Shown: positions 50,099-59,567 of the stretch, one piece after another
How positions within the stretch are numbered: the first letter of the stretch is position 1
How the letters are laid out: every line of letters starts with the position of its first letter
Origin: Alcanivorax sp. S6407
Lineage (GTDB): Bacteria > Pseudomonadota > Gammaproteobacteria > Pseudomonadales > Alcanivoracaceae
Length of the DNA: 64,000 bases
Direction of reading: 5' to 3'
Assembly (NCBI RefSeq): GCF_023016115.1
Contig: NZ_JALKBH010000009.1
Coordinates: 49,210 to 113,209 of the forward strand
Position numbers and translations under genes: made by a program
The notes under the pieces: generated by a model
Databases searched by the model: none
Told to the model about the DNA's origin: nothing
What the model saw: the letters and a program-made list of their open reading frames with translations, nothing else

Positions 50099-51125
50099 AG
50101 CGGGAGCCAAAGCGCTCCCCCTTGCCTGCCGGCAGCGGCAGGCGATCCGGAAAACGATGGGCATATACCGGCCACCAGGCCATCTTGTGATCATCGATGG
50201 CCACTTGCTTCTGGGCAAACTGAACACCCTCTCCGTCCTCCGCCCAGAAGTGAACCACCTCTTTCGCCAGGGCATGCAGCCGTTTGCCCTGACCTTCATA
50301 TAAAGGCAGCCCGTTACGGGTTCCCGCCTCAGCCATCAGAATCAACGGGGTAATGGCGAAGGCATGGTACTCTGCAGCCCGTTTACCCCGGGCCGCCTCC
50401 AGCGGCAGCACCACACCCCCCTGGCGCGGCGTAATCTGCTGGATCGCCAGCCAATACCCTTTTTCTGCCCACGCCAACCGTTGCGGATCATCCAGCACCA
50501 GGGCTGCGGCCATCACTGCCCAGGACGACCAGTAATCATGATTGTTGTACAGATCCATGCGCTGACGACGCGGCGAGGCATGGATCTGAACCCGCTCCGC
50601 CAGCACCGTCAGCCAATCACGCTGGGCGGCACTGGGCTGCCAGTCTGTCAACGCCTCAGCCTTCATCATGCTGATAGCCAGTGAGGACAGGAACCACTTA
50701 CGTACCGCTTCACCCTGTTTGCTGGCCTGCCGCTGGCCGAGAGCCTGCGCCTTCGCCCAGGGCTCCAGTGCCAGATCAAAACACTGCTGCGCAGCCGCCC
50801 GGATCGCCGGACTGGGCTTGCGCATGTATTCGGTGATTTGTCCGAGAAAACTCAGATAGCCGTATATCTCTTCCACCTGCTGCTGATACTCACGGGCGGC
50901 CTGCCTGTCCAACGTATCCTTGCTGGACCGACTCTGGTCATATTTGCTACCCATCTTCAGGGGCCCCGCATAGGGCGGATATCCCCTGGCCTCTGCCTCG
51001 CAGCGCGCCAGCGCCCGGGAATCCGGGCTGGCCTCAGCCAAGTGCTGACTATCAAACAGTGGCACCAGCGATGCCTGTGAGCAGCCGCTGATGATTCCCA
51101 ACATCACACCCGTCAGTAGTCGCAC
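50055..51125 (-). CDS. algL: Periplasmic alginate lyase
   Basis: 356 residues of the PL5 lyase family. By alignment from memory with Pseudomonas AlgL the catalytic set is intact: Lys61 (GSKYDQS), His196 in YNNHDYW, Arg246 and Tyr253 (AEYHAF). It cleaves mannuronate-rich chains by beta-elimination and clears polymer misdirected into the periplasm. The N-terminus ends in ISGC, a lipobox, so it may be a lipoprotein, unlike the soluble Pseudomonas enzyme. It starts at GTG, 13 bases inside algX, with GGAG 8 bases upstream. Last gene of the minus-strand operon and convergent with the AlgG-like gene. Confidence 0.88.
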   Translation of the reverse strand: MRLLTGVMLGIISGCSQASLVPLFDSQHLAEASPDSRALARCEAEARGYPPYAGPLKMGSKYDQSRSSKDTLDRQAAREYQQQVEEIYGYLSFLGQITEYMRKPSPAIRAAAQQCFDLALEPWAKAQALGQRQASKQGEAVRKWFLSSLAISMMKAEALTDWQPSAAQRDWLTVLAERVQIHASPRRQRMDLYNNHDYWSSWAVMAAALVLDDPQRLAWAEKGYWLAIQQITPRQGGVVLPLEAARGKRAAEYHAFAITPLILMAEAGTRNGLPLYEGQGKRLHALAKEVVHFWAEDGEGVQFAQKQVAIDDHKMAWWPVYAHRFPDRLPLPAGKGERFGSRFTGGSLAGLWQASR

Positions 51126-52579
51126 AGGGAGGTCTCCACTTCCATGGCCGCTGGCACCGGCTGTTCAAACTCCAGCAGCACTGACAGCAGATTGCTTTGC
51201 CGCCCTGGCGGATCCAGCCGCAGCATAAAGCGACCGTTATCCAGTCGGGCAGGACGTCGAATTCGCACCTTCTCGCGCTGGCCGTCATCGTAATAAGCCA
51301 GCACATAGAATTCCTTGAAGTTGCTATCCGAAAAGTTCATGTCCAGCAACAGATGTTGACGCCCCGCCGTCAGCCTTCGGTATTGTCCTGCGTTGGCCAA
51401 CACCTCGACACGCTCATCCACTTTAGAGATGGGCACGGTGACCTTGGCACTGGCCAGCAGGGACTGGTCGGTACAGCCGCCAGAGGCCTCCGGCAGCAAC
51501 TGCCGCCACACTTCCTGCTCTTCCAGCGCATAACTCACCGGCAGCTCCCAGATCAGATAACGGAACTGACCACTCTGGTAAGCATCGGACAGCAACAGAT
51601 CCTCCAGTGAACCGGTGGCACCGCCACCGGTCATGGCGAAGTTGACCACGTCCCGGCTCAGGTACTGCTGCAGAAAGCCCTGGAAATTGTAGTTCTTGTA
51701 GCGGTCTTCCCGGTTGTCGGAGTTACTGGTCCCAACCAGGGCAATGGCGGGTGCGGCTACATCTCCAAACAGGGCGTCGGCGCTGGCCGTGTCATCCTTC
51801 GGCACAGTGAGACTGCTTCGCACCCACTGAAAACTGTAGGTATTGCCACAGACGATTCCCACCGCCACATTCATGGTTCCCATCTTGCGCAGCAGAATAT
51901 CCGGCCGGGTTTCAAAGGCGACTTCAGGCAAGTCGTTGATACCAGGTTCCGCCTGCATCGCTTCGGCCACCTGCCGGGCGCTGACATCTGCACCATAGGG
52001 CGTCCAGTGGTGATCACGGCGGAAGAAATATTCCTGCTCATGATCAGCGGTGAGCACCGGCTCCATATCGGCCACCACGGCGCCCAACGCACGCAGTGTC
52101 TGTGCCTTTTCCAGGAACGACTGTCGCGCCGCCGCCAGTGAATATTGCTCTTTCCAGGGAGATACCAGCGCATCCGCATGCATCAGGCCGCGGGTGGGCT
52201 GCAGCATCACCACCAGCTTGACTCCACGCTGGGCCAGCCGGTCCACCAATTCGGCAAAGGCTTTCTGGCTTGCCGCATCGAGGGGAAACGACTGCTGCAG
52301 ATCCACATCGCTTCGAAAGAACCAGTAGGGCTCGCCGGCGATCAGCTGACTCATGGTTTTCATGGTGCCTTCGGCATAAGTCGCCGGATCGGACAGCGCC
52401 TCACAGGTAAATGGCGGCTGCAGGAAGGCTCCGCGCATGATGTCACGTTGTTGAGTCGCGTCTCCTCCCGCGTCATTCTGCCGCGGTTCCGCTTGTGCAG
52501 CCCAGGCACTGCCCTGCCAGCAAAGACACAGGCATAGCAGCGCCCAGCGGGCAATGTCAGGGAGTCGTCGTAGCCACAT
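51113..52579 (-). CDS. algX: Alginate O-acetyltransferase AlgX
   Basis: 488 residues, periplasmic. The SGNH-like catalytic domain carries Asp189-x-His191 in RRDHHWTPYGA and Ser285 in VGTSNSD; the C-terminal carbohydrate-binding domain starts about residue 375 (VTVPISKVDERVEVL). AlgX puts the acetyl group on mannuronate residues. Spacing between triad members is close to the Pseudomonas protein. The ATG overlaps the algF end by 23 bases; GGAGG lies 6 bases upstream. In Pseudomonas algX lies between algG and algL, while here it follows algF. Confidence 0.93.
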   Translation of the reverse strand: MWLRRLPDIARWALLCLCLCWQGSAWAAQAEPRQNDAGGDATQQRDIMRGAFLQPPFTCEALSDPATYAEGTMKTMSQLIAGEPYWFFRSDVDLQQSFPLDAASQKAFAELVDRLAQRGVKLVVMLQPTRGLMHADALVSPWKEQYSLAAARQSFLEKAQTLRALGAVVADMEPVLTADHEQEYFFRRDHHWTPYGADVSARQVAEAMQAEPGINDLPEVAFETRPDILLRKMGTMNVAVGIVCGNTYSFQWVRSSLTVPKDDTASADALFGDVAAPAIALVGTSNSDNREDRYKNYNFQGFLQQYLSRDVVNFAMTGGGATGSLEDLLLSDAYQSGQFRYLIWELPVSYALEEQEVWRQLLPEASGGCTDQSLLASAKVTVPISKVDERVEVLANAGQYRRLTAGRQHLLLDMNFSDSNFKEFYVLAYYDDGQREKVRIRRPARLDNGRFMLRLDPPGRQSNLLSVLLEFEQPVPAAMEVETSLCDY

Positions 52580-53186
52580 GGGTTTCCTCCAGGCGGGCCT
52601 CTATCCCGCCGTTGCCCGGGGTCACCAGCACGGTGTAGACCCGTCCGCGCTGCAGCACGACTTCCTCCAGGGGAAGCTCGGCGCCACTGTCCAGTGCCAC
52701 ACGCAGGGACACCTTGACGCCGTTGATTTCGCGCTCGCTGCTACTTCCCGCCAGCAACGGCCCAATCACATTCACCGCACCATTACTGGTCTGCAGGGTG
52801 GCAGGCTGGGCACTCAGGTTATACATCACCAGCAAGGCCTTGAGGCGACTGTTGAAATAGGTGTCCTGATGGGGCACCAGTGATGTGCCGTCAAACACCA
52901 GGGTCTGCACCGAGCGCTTGCCAAAATCGAAGCTGAACGGCTTGCCATTGACCTGCAACTGAACCGCGCCCGCCGGGCGATAAAGATAATCGCCCGCCTG
53001 CCCCGGTGACAGCGACTGACGCCAGTCATCCATGGCAATGGCCGCCTGACCTTCGGTGACGTTCACCACCCGGACAAAAGCCGAGTCCGGCGGTGCCGCC
53101 ATTTCATAGAGGCCTTCGTTACCGTCCTGCGCTGCCCACACCGGCAAACTCGCCAGCATGGTGAGAAGCATGAGCCATACACGCAT
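52557..53186 (-). CDS. algF: Alginate O-acetylation protein AlgF
   Basis: 209 residues with a signal peptide (LMLLTMLASLPVWA). GLYEMAAPPDSAFVRVVNVTEGQAAIA and YFNSRLKALLVMYNLSAQPATLQT match AlgF, a periplasmic beta-rich protein that links AlgJ and AlgX in acetylation. ATG 53186 has GGAAGGGG nearby upstream. The first 68 bases lie inside the 3' end of algJ. Confidence 0.9.
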   Translation of the reverse strand: MRVWLMLLTMLASLPVWAAQDGNEGLYEMAAPPDSAFVRVVNVTEGQAAIAMDDWRQSLSPGQAGDYLYRPAGAVQLQVNGKPFSFDFGKRSVQTLVFDGTSLVPHQDTYFNSRLKALLVMYNLSAQPATLQTSNGAVNVIGPLLAGSSSEREINGVKVSLRVALDSGAELPLEEVVLQRGRVYTVLVTPGNGGIEARLEETHVATTTP

Positions 53187-54258
53187 GATGTTCCCCTTCC
53201 ACAATCGGATCCATTGATTGAATCAGTGCCCGCTCCGGCACTTCCCAGAGCACATATTTCACCCGCTCATCCCTGGCGGCGGGCCCGTTGATAAACTCTC
53301 GCATGGCTGCAAAAGGTCCCTCGGCTTCCAGTGCGTAGACCAGGACGTCCTCGCCCAGCTGCTGACGCAGAAAACCGGGGAAATGCCACTCATCCATGGC
53401 GCTGTAGCTGGTTCCCACCAATGCCACCGGCGGCATGTCATCGCCCAGCAGGGCGGCAGCATCCTGGGCCTGGTCAATGGCCGCCGTCTCGTAGCGGGGC
53501 AAGGGCTCATGACGCTCAGGGCCTATGCCGTCACTGGTTGGCAGGTAACGCAACAGATCCCCTTCCCAGGACTCCACCGCCACTTCCCGGGTCTGGTATT
53601 GATGTGTAGCAGGGATCGCCAGAGTCGAGGCCACCCCCTGCGCCACCACCTCAGCCCCGCGGGGACTCCAGTGCGTATCAGTACGCATGAACACCGCATC
53701 CTCATTGGCGGCACGCTGCATTAGCGGCAGAGTATCCAGCCAGGGAATGCGGGCTGCACTCAAGGACGCTGTAATTTGCTGGTACAGCGAGTCCATGGCT
53801 GTGGACACAGGCCGCTGACTCCACTGGGAATAGAGACGACGCTTGGCCGGAACCGGCACCAGCAGCACCTGCTTGCCCAGCTCCTCAAGCGCACAGACGG
53901 TCATCACCAGCTGATTCAGATTGCTGGCCAGACGCTGCTCGCTGTTGCGGTCGAAATAATACTCCTCGCGAGTGAACAGCCAGTCCTCCTCTCCAACCAG
54001 CACGCCCGGGCGACCGGCATGGAACAACAGGAAGCTGGCATCCGCCCACAGGGAGATGGAGGGCTCACGGAGCACGAATTCCTCATCCACATGCCTTTCC
54101 AGCTTGCGAACCAACTCCCCCTTGCGGAATTGCTCCCAGGCAGCCGGCTCGGTGACAAAGAAGTGCCCGACCGGATAAAGCAACGATAACAGCCCGGAGA
54201 AAATGGCGACCAGAAACAGCCAGCCATTGATCAGGGACGCTTTTTTCATGGCAATCAT
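53119..54258 (-). CDS. algJ: Alginate O-acetyltransferase AlgJ
   Basis: 379 residues with one N-terminal membrane anchor (NGWLFLVAIFSGLLSLLYPV). The SGNH-like acetyltransferase residues are Asp194-x-His196 in RTDTHWSPRGAE and Ser284 in VGTSYSAMDE. It passes acetyl from AlgI towards AlgX in the periplasm. The start has AGGAGG 5 bases upstream. The C-terminal 20 or so residues (HHACMAHASHHAGEFAG) read through the algF signal-peptide region in another frame and look like a recent extension after loss of an earlier stop. Confidence 0.92.
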   Translation of the reverse strand: MIAMKKASLINGWLFLVAIFSGLLSLLYPVGHFFVTEPAAWEQFRKGELVRKLERHVDEEFVLREPSISLWADASFLLFHAGRPGVLVGEEDWLFTREEYYFDRNSEQRLASNLNQLVMTVCALEELGKQVLLVPVPAKRRLYSQWSQRPVSTAMDSLYQQITASLSAARIPWLDTLPLMQRAANEDAVFMRTDTHWSPRGAEVVAQGVASTLAIPATHQYQTREVAVESWEGDLLRYLPTSDGIGPERHEPLPRYETAAIDQAQDAAALLGDDMPPVALVGTSYSAMDEWHFPGFLRQQLGEDVLVYALEAEGPFAAMREFINGPAARDERVKYVLWEVPERALIQSMDPIVEGEHHACMAHASHHAGEFAGVGSAGR

Positions 54259-54270
54259 GGCGACCTCCTG

Positions 54271-55689
54271 TCAGAACTGGAAATACAAAAAGGGAGAGAA
54301 CGACTCGGCAGACAAACGAGTCACCGCCAGCGCAAAACCGCACCACAAAATCGGTACCCGCCAGCTGCTGACATCCTGGAACACATTGCTTTCGTCGAGC
54401 CCCAGATAAAATCGCTTGTTGTAAAAAGCCGCAGAGCGCTCCCAGACAAATGCCACCAGGCAAAAGAACAGCGTCATCGGCGACACATAGAGAGCAAGAT
54501 TATTCAGACTGCCAAGGCCATTGAGCCCCAGTAGCCCGGACATCATTCGCCATGCATCGGGAATATTGCCGGCCAGGAACAAAGGCCAGATAAACCACAG
54601 GAACGCCTGGGCCCGGTAGTTGCGGAACAGGGAATACGGCGTGGACATGGTGGTTACCCAGCCAAGCCGCCGCTCCAGCACCATCATCCCGCCAATGGCA
54701 GCCCCCCATAGCACGAAGGCCAGATCCGCACCGTGCCAGAGCCCGGCCAGGGTCAGGGTGGAAAAGGTGGCCGCGGCCATGGGCCAGTTCAGGGTTTTCT
54801 TCAGAGGACGGTACAGATAGTCACGCAGCCACTGGGACAGGGTGATATGCCAGCGCTGCCAGAACTCGGTGACACTCTGGCAGACAAAAGGCTGGTTGAA
54901 GTTCTCCTGGAACTTGAAGCCCATCATCATGCCCAGCCCAATGGCCATGTCAGAGTAGCCGGAGAAATCGAAATACAGTTGCAGGGTAGACAGCACCACG
55001 GCGAAGACACTGTCCACAAAGCCCGGCTCCGGTGCAGCCATCAGGTAGGCGGCCACCGGAGCAATGCTGTCGGCGATCAATACCTTCTTGATAAAGCCCA
55101 GCAGGAAACGGCTGGCACCCAGCGAGAACAGCTCCATGGAATGGGTACGTTTCTCGAACTGTCTCTCCAGATTCCGGTAACGCAGAATCGGACCGGCGAT
55201 CAACTGCGGGAAAAAGGAAATGAACGCGGCAAAGTTGATAAAGCTGCGCGTGGGCTTGGCATCGCCCCGATACACATCCACCAGGTAGGCCAGCGCCTGG
55301 AAGGTATAGAAGGAGATCCCCAACGGCAGGATGATGGTTTCCAGATAGAAGGGATTGAGCCCCACAGACACCATCAGGGCACTGATACTGTCCACGCCGA
55401 AGTTGGTGTACTTGAAATAGCCAAGTGCAGCCAGATCCCCTGCCACCCCGACCACCAACCAGTAGAAGCAACGTGGATGCTCACGATATTTCTGTATCGC
55501 CAGGGCAAAAACGTAGTTCCACAGCGTGATCGCCACAAACAACAACAGAAAGTCAGGCCGCCACCACGCATAGAACAGATAGCTGCCCAGCAGAATAGTC
55601 CAGTTCCGCCAGCGTCCCGGCGTCAGATAATATGCCGCCAGAAATAACGGCAGGAAAAGAAAGACGAACAAATTGGATGAAAAGACCAT
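54271..55689 (-). CDS. algI: MBOAT acyltransferase AlgI
   Basis: 472 residues, about 11 membrane helices. The MBOAT core is clear: RWHITLSQWLRDYLYRPL and LTLAGLWHGADLAFVLWG, with the catalytic His at about residue 319. AlgI brings acetyl groups across the inner membrane for AlgJ. ATG 55689 is preferred, with GGAGG 8 bases upstream inside the end of algE; a GTG three codons earlier is the alternative. It starts 2 bases beyond the algE stop. Confidence 0.94.
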   Translation of the reverse strand: MVFSSNLFVFLFLPLFLAAYYLTPGRWRNWTILLGSYLFYAWWRPDFLLLFVAITLWNYVFALAIQKYREHPRCFYWLVVGVAGDLAALGYFKYTNFGVDSISALMVSVGLNPFYLETIILPLGISFYTFQALAYLVDVYRGDAKPTRSFINFAAFISFFPQLIAGPILRYRNLERQFEKRTHSMELFSLGASRFLLGFIKKVLIADSIAPVAAYLMAAPEPGFVDSVFAVVLSTLQLYFDFSGYSDMAIGLGMMMGFKFQENFNQPFVCQSVTEFWQRWHITLSQWLRDYLYRPLKKTLNWPMAAATFSTLTLAGLWHGADLAFVLWGAAIGGMMVLERRLGWVTTMSTPYSLFRNYRAQAFLWFIWPLFLAGNIPDAWRMMSGLLGLNGLGSLNNLALYVSPMTLFFCLVAFVWERSAAFYNKRFYLGLDESNVFQDVSSWRVPILWCGFALAVTRLSAESFSPFLYFQF

Positions 55690-55691
55690 CG

Positions 55692-57071
55692 TTACCACCT
55701 CCCTGCGATAACAAACAGGATCTGATGAATCTGTTCCGGCCTTTGATAGGCATCCCCCATGTCAAACACCGAAAAGCTGAGCCGGGCAGACAACTGCATC
55801 TGCCGTCGCTCGGACACGGCAAGCGGGAATGAACGCCAGCCCAGCGCCACATTCACCACATCCCCCAAATGCGCCTCACCCTCTACCTGCGGATTGCTGA
55901 TCAGGCTGTTCACCCGTACCGAGGTATTGAGCCGCTGCACGGATCCAGCAAGCACTTCCAGATCCGCACGAGGCCAAAGCTGCTGCCGATACCAGGCCGC
56001 CGCATAAGCCAGATTTTTCATTTCGAAATCGAGCAGGTCACCCAGCACGCCCGTAGACAGGTCCGCTACCCCGGGACGGCGATTACTCTGCACCCTGGTC
56101 TGGAAATAACCATCATTGACCAGGTAATCAGGCTCATCCGTGGTGGCGGCACGGAGCCCCAGCGCGGGGCGCCAGCCCCAGCTGTCGACACGACCGTATA
56201 CCTCCCCCTGGAGGAAATAGCCCTGCACCTTGTCTTCGCTGGTGACCAGGCCTTCGACCTCATCAATGACGTAGCGGGTCAGATCCCCTTCCTGAAACAG
56301 GCCGTTGACGGTGTAGCCCAGAGCCGGCGCATGGCCCCCTTCGCCATGCAATCTCGCCCCCGCCCAGTACCCGGTAAAATCCCTTACATCCAGCAAATCC
56401 TCCAGGGTCTCCACCTGTCTGCCAGAGTAGTCATCCTGATAGTGCAGCTGCAGATCCCACCAGTGCCCCGGCATCCACTGCTTTCCCACCCCGGCCAGCA
56501 CCCGGAAGATATCTTCATCGCGCGGATCCAGTTCGGAACCATCTGAACGAAACGTGGCGAATTGCTGGCCCGCGACCAAGTGGGCGCGCCACAGACTGGA
56601 GCGGTAATCCAGATTGATACTTTCCAGAGGCAGGTCCCAGATCACCCCTTCTTCATCCTTGAAGGACTGCCGGCCAAGGGCCAGTGATAACGATGGCGAG
56701 CCGAACAACATGCGCCGGCGAATCCAGGCATCGCGTAATTCAGCGTAATGCTCATCCTCACGAATCTGACCATTCTCGTCGGCCTGTAAGCTGCTGGGGC
56801 GACCCACTGCCACCAGCATCTTGGCACGCAGCTGTGCATCCCAGCGGTGCCACTCGGTGTCGCCACTGCGCCAGTAATAGCGTGGCTCGTAACGCAGCAG
56901 GCCATTCGGCTCAGTCTGGTCATCGAGATACAGCTTCTGGTAATCCGGTGACTCGCCGGCACTGAAGTACAACCGCTGATCATAGGTGTGGATGGGCAAC
57001 GTAGCCGCTATGCCCGGCAGGCACTGCGCCACCAGTAACAGCCCCGCAATCCTAGTGAGTAATCGCGACAT
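55692..57071 (-). CDS. algE: Outer-membrane alginate export porin AlgE
   Basis: 459 residues with a signal peptide (ending GIAA). The mature protein alternates strands of an 18-stranded barrel, with many Arg/Trp/Tyr residues at the ends (RYEPRYYWRSGDTEWHRWDAQLRAKML), and finishes with an aromatic residue (FVIAGRW). Positively charged positions along the pore are expected for an anionic polymer. ATG 57071 has GGAGG upstream; the frame runs open to 57170 only by chance. It overlaps the algK end by 20 bases. Confidence 0.92.
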   Translation of the reverse strand: MSRLLTRIAGLLLVAQCLPGIAATLPIHTYDQRLYFSAGESPDYQKLYLDDQTEPNGLLRYEPRYYWRSGDTEWHRWDAQLRAKMLVAVGRPSSLQADENGQIREDEHYAELRDAWIRRRMLFGSPSLSLALGRQSFKDEEGVIWDLPLESINLDYRSSLWRAHLVAGQQFATFRSDGSELDPRDEDIFRVLAGVGKQWMPGHWWDLQLHYQDDYSGRQVETLEDLLDVRDFTGYWAGARLHGEGGHAPALGYTVNGLFQEGDLTRYVIDEVEGLVTSEDKVQGYFLQGEVYGRVDSWGWRPALGLRAATTDEPDYLVNDGYFQTRVQSNRRPGVADLSTGVLGDLLDFEMKNLAYAAAWYRQQLWPRADLEVLAGSVQRLNTSVRVNSLISNPQVEGEAHLGDVVNVALGWRSFPLAVSERRQMQLSARLSFSVFDMGDAYQRPEQIHQILFVIAGRW

Positions 57072-58398
57072 GGAACTGCTCCTCCAACCAGCGACGACGC
57101 TGCTCAACCAGTTTGCGGGCCGCCTGTTCGCCGGCAGGCAAGAGAGTATCAGGCAGGGCCAGGCGTTCATCGCTCTCTTCCCGGGCGGTCCTGGGCAACA
57201 GCACCTTGCTGGCCTCCTTGTGGGCGTAAGCCTTTATCGGGTTACGCATCACGCCACGCCCGCTCAGATAAAGGCTCGACAACGCCTCGTCCCCCCGGGC
57301 AATACCGGCTTCTGCCGCGCGGGTGTAGTACATCACCGCCTTTTCCATATCGGCCTCCCCCAGAAAACCGCTCTCGTAAAGCGTCCCCAACGGCATCAAC
57401 GCCTGGGACATTCCCTGTTCAACCAGCGTTTCGAGATCATCCCTGGCACGTTCCGGACGGAGCGCATACCACAACGACTGCAGATCCCCCTGGGCCCGGT
57501 AGTACCTGGCAACCGCAGGATCCCTGGGCATCAGTTCCGCCAGCTTGGCGGTAAATTCCTGATGGGAATAAAAGTCAGGCCAGGACAGCATGTAGCGAAG
57601 CTGCTCGGACAGGGCGACGGGCTCACCATTGTCCGCCGCGCGTTGCAGCCAGCGCATTACCGAGGGATCATGTTCCGCGCTGGTGGCATTGGCCTTGATC
57701 AGCGTGGCCACTCTCAGGCAGAAGGCGCCATCCAGCGACACATCTCCCTCCAGGTTCTGCATCAGCTCGACAAAGCGCTCCGGCTGGCCGTTATTCCAGA
57801 GCATGTCCTGCAGATACTCCACCGCTCGTGGATCACGATGCAGCGCCTTGCCATAGAGCATTTCGGCCTGGCCGAACGCGCCACGATGCTGGGCATAACG
57901 TCCTGCGTAAGTATCGAAGTAGCAGTCCACCACACAACTGCGGCGATATAGTCGCAGCCAGCGCTGCCACTGTTCGTCCGAAGCAGCGCCGGGATACAGC
58001 ACGACAACATCCAGGGCCAGCTGCAGATCTTCCTGACTCTCCCGCGGACGCAGCGGCGCCAACAGTTCACGGGCCCGGGTTTCACCGAATGCCAGACTGC
58101 CCTGATAGCGCTTGAAGAGGCGTAAGCTGGCCGGACCGGCACGATAGTCATGCTGCCGCCAGGCACGCTGATACCACTGCAGAGCCTCGGCCGGGTCTGC
58201 GCCCTGATCCCCTGCCAGCAGTTTGCCGTATTCCACCTGGGCCGCCGCATCCCCCGCTTCCGCCAGTTCCCGTAGCTGCTCACGGGCCTGCGAGGTGTTG
58301 CCCTGGGCAAGCAGATAGCGCGCGGTGCTGGTATCCGCGGGCATCTGGCATGCTGACAACGCGACAGTCAGGCAGAAGATCAGAGGACGGGAAGCCAT
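57052..58398 (-). CDS. algK: Alginate export lipoprotein AlgK
   Basis: 448 residues; the lipobox LSAC gives Cys17. The rest is Sel1/TPR-like helical repeats (AAAQVEYGKLLAGDQGADPAEALQWYQRAW, MPLGTLYESGFLGEADMEKAVMYYTRAAEAG, DEALSSLYLSGRGVMRNPIKAYAHK). AlgK anchors AlgE in the outer membrane and scaffolds the periplasmic complex. The ATG lies 19 bases inside the alg44 end. Confidence 0.9.
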   Translation of the reverse strand: MASRPLIFCLTVALSACQMPADTSTARYLLAQGNTSQAREQLRELAEAGDAAAQVEYGKLLAGDQGADPAEALQWYQRAWRQHDYRAGPASLRLFKRYQGSLAFGETRARELLAPLRPRESQEDLQLALDVVVLYPGAASDEQWQRWLRLYRRSCVVDCYFDTYAGRYAQHRGAFGQAEMLYGKALHRDPRAVEYLQDMLWNNGQPERFVELMQNLEGDVSLDGAFCLRVATLIKANATSAEHDPSVMRWLQRAADNGEPVALSEQLRYMLSWPDFYSHQEFTAKLAELMPRDPAVARYYRAQGDLQSLWYALRPERARDDLETLVEQGMSQALMPLGTLYESGFLGEADMEKAVMYYTRAAEAGIARGDEALSSLYLSGRGVMRNPIKAYAHKEASKVLLPRTAREESDERLALPDTLLPAGEQAARKLVEQRRRWLEEQFHVAITH

Positions 58399-59516
58399 GC
58401 GGGATGCACCGTAACACTGACAGGCTGGTTCTGGGCTGAGGACGGCAGCTCACGCTGGCCGCTGATCTGCATACGCAGCAAACCACTTTCTTCATCCCTG
58501 ACCAGCTGGGTAATGGTGGCACTGGCATCGGTCTCCCCATCCAGATAGCGCACCGTCACCTCATCACCAACGGCTGCATCCAGCGCATCGGCCCTGCCAT
58601 CAAACAACGCGGTGATGGTGGCCGATCCACGCGGATCCACCAGCTTCATCAACACGCTTTCCTTGTGCACAAACTCGCCGTCCCTGACCAGTAGCTCGGC
58701 AATCTCACAATCACAAGGACTGTTCAGCGTCACGTCGAACACCGCCGCATCCACCAGGGCACGGACCTTGTCCGGATCCAGATCATCCAGCAGGACACCG
58801 TTGTTGAGGCGGGTCACCAGCCGCGAAGACACCGTCAACAGCGGCTGACCCTGCTCTACCCGAGTGGTGCCTTCCGGCAGCAATAGTTGCACATAGCCGT
58901 TTTCCGGCATCAGTACGGTCTTGCCCGGCAGCGAAACCCAGGCATCATCGGCGTGGGTCATGAAGGCATGCTGGTAGAGCTTCCAGGCCACCACCAGAAA
59001 CGCCAGCAGACCGGCAATAAAGAACAACACACTACCGAACATGGCACGGGTACGATCCCACAGGGTGCGCGCCGCCGGCTGCTGCTTGTTCTTGCGCGTC
59101 GCTACGTAGTTTTCGCGCTTCATGTTATCAATCACGTCATCCAGCTCGGTGAGCTCCCCGGCCAGATAGTTACTGATCAACAAGCGCAGCAGATCGGTGT
59201 TCTGCTGATCAATCACGGTGTACTGACCGCCCACACGCTGACTTCCGTCCTGCAAGTAGATGACCTTGAAGCTCACCGGCATGGACAGGTTGGCGCGCCC
59301 GAGACGAAACACAATTTCCCCGTGGCAGAGGGTGCCCGGGGTCAGGTTGACCTGACCGGCAATAAAAGACAGACCGCCCAGCGAGACATCCTCCAGGGAA
59401 AAGATTCCCTTCACCGGGCTCTGCATTCTCAGCCGCAGATTCCCCTGCAGCTTCACTCGTACATGTTGGCGCTCTTCCTGAGACTCATGCACCTGACGAA
59501 CCTTTTTCTCTTCCAT
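58380..59516 (-). CDS. alg44: Alginate co-polymerase Alg44, PilZ c-di-GMP receptor
   Basis: 378 residues from ATG 59516 with GGAAGG just upstream. The N-terminal PilZ domain has both c-di-GMP binding motifs, Arg16-x3-Arg20 (RQHVR) and Asp43-x-Ser45-x2-Gly48 (DVSLGG). One membrane helix (VLFFIAGLLAFLVVAWKLY) and a periplasmic MFP-like domain follow. Binding of c-di-GMP switches on Alg8, so polymer production should respond to c-di-GMP. It lies 51 bases after alg8. Confidence 0.93.
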   Translation of the reverse strand: MEEKKVRQVHESQEERQHVRVKLQGNLRLRMQSPVKGIFSLEDVSLGGLSFIAGQVNLTPGTLCHGEIVFRLGRANLSMPVSFKVIYLQDGSQRVGGQYTVIDQQNTDLLRLLISNYLAGELTELDDVIDNMKRENYVATRKNKQQPAARTLWDRTRAMFGSVLFFIAGLLAFLVVAWKLYQHAFMTHADDAWVSLPGKTVLMPENGYVQLLLPEGTTRVEQGQPLLTVSSRLVTRLNNGVLLDDLDPDKVRALVDAAVFDVTLNSPCDCEIAELLVRDGEFVHKESVLMKLVDPRGSATITALFDGRADALDAAVGDEVTVRYLDGETDASATITQLVRDEESGLLRMQISGQRELPSSAQNQPVSVTVHPAWLPVL

Positions 59517-59567
59517 GATCCTTCCCTCCATGGCAGCGTCCGTTCCCCAATCAGTCGGACACTGCGT

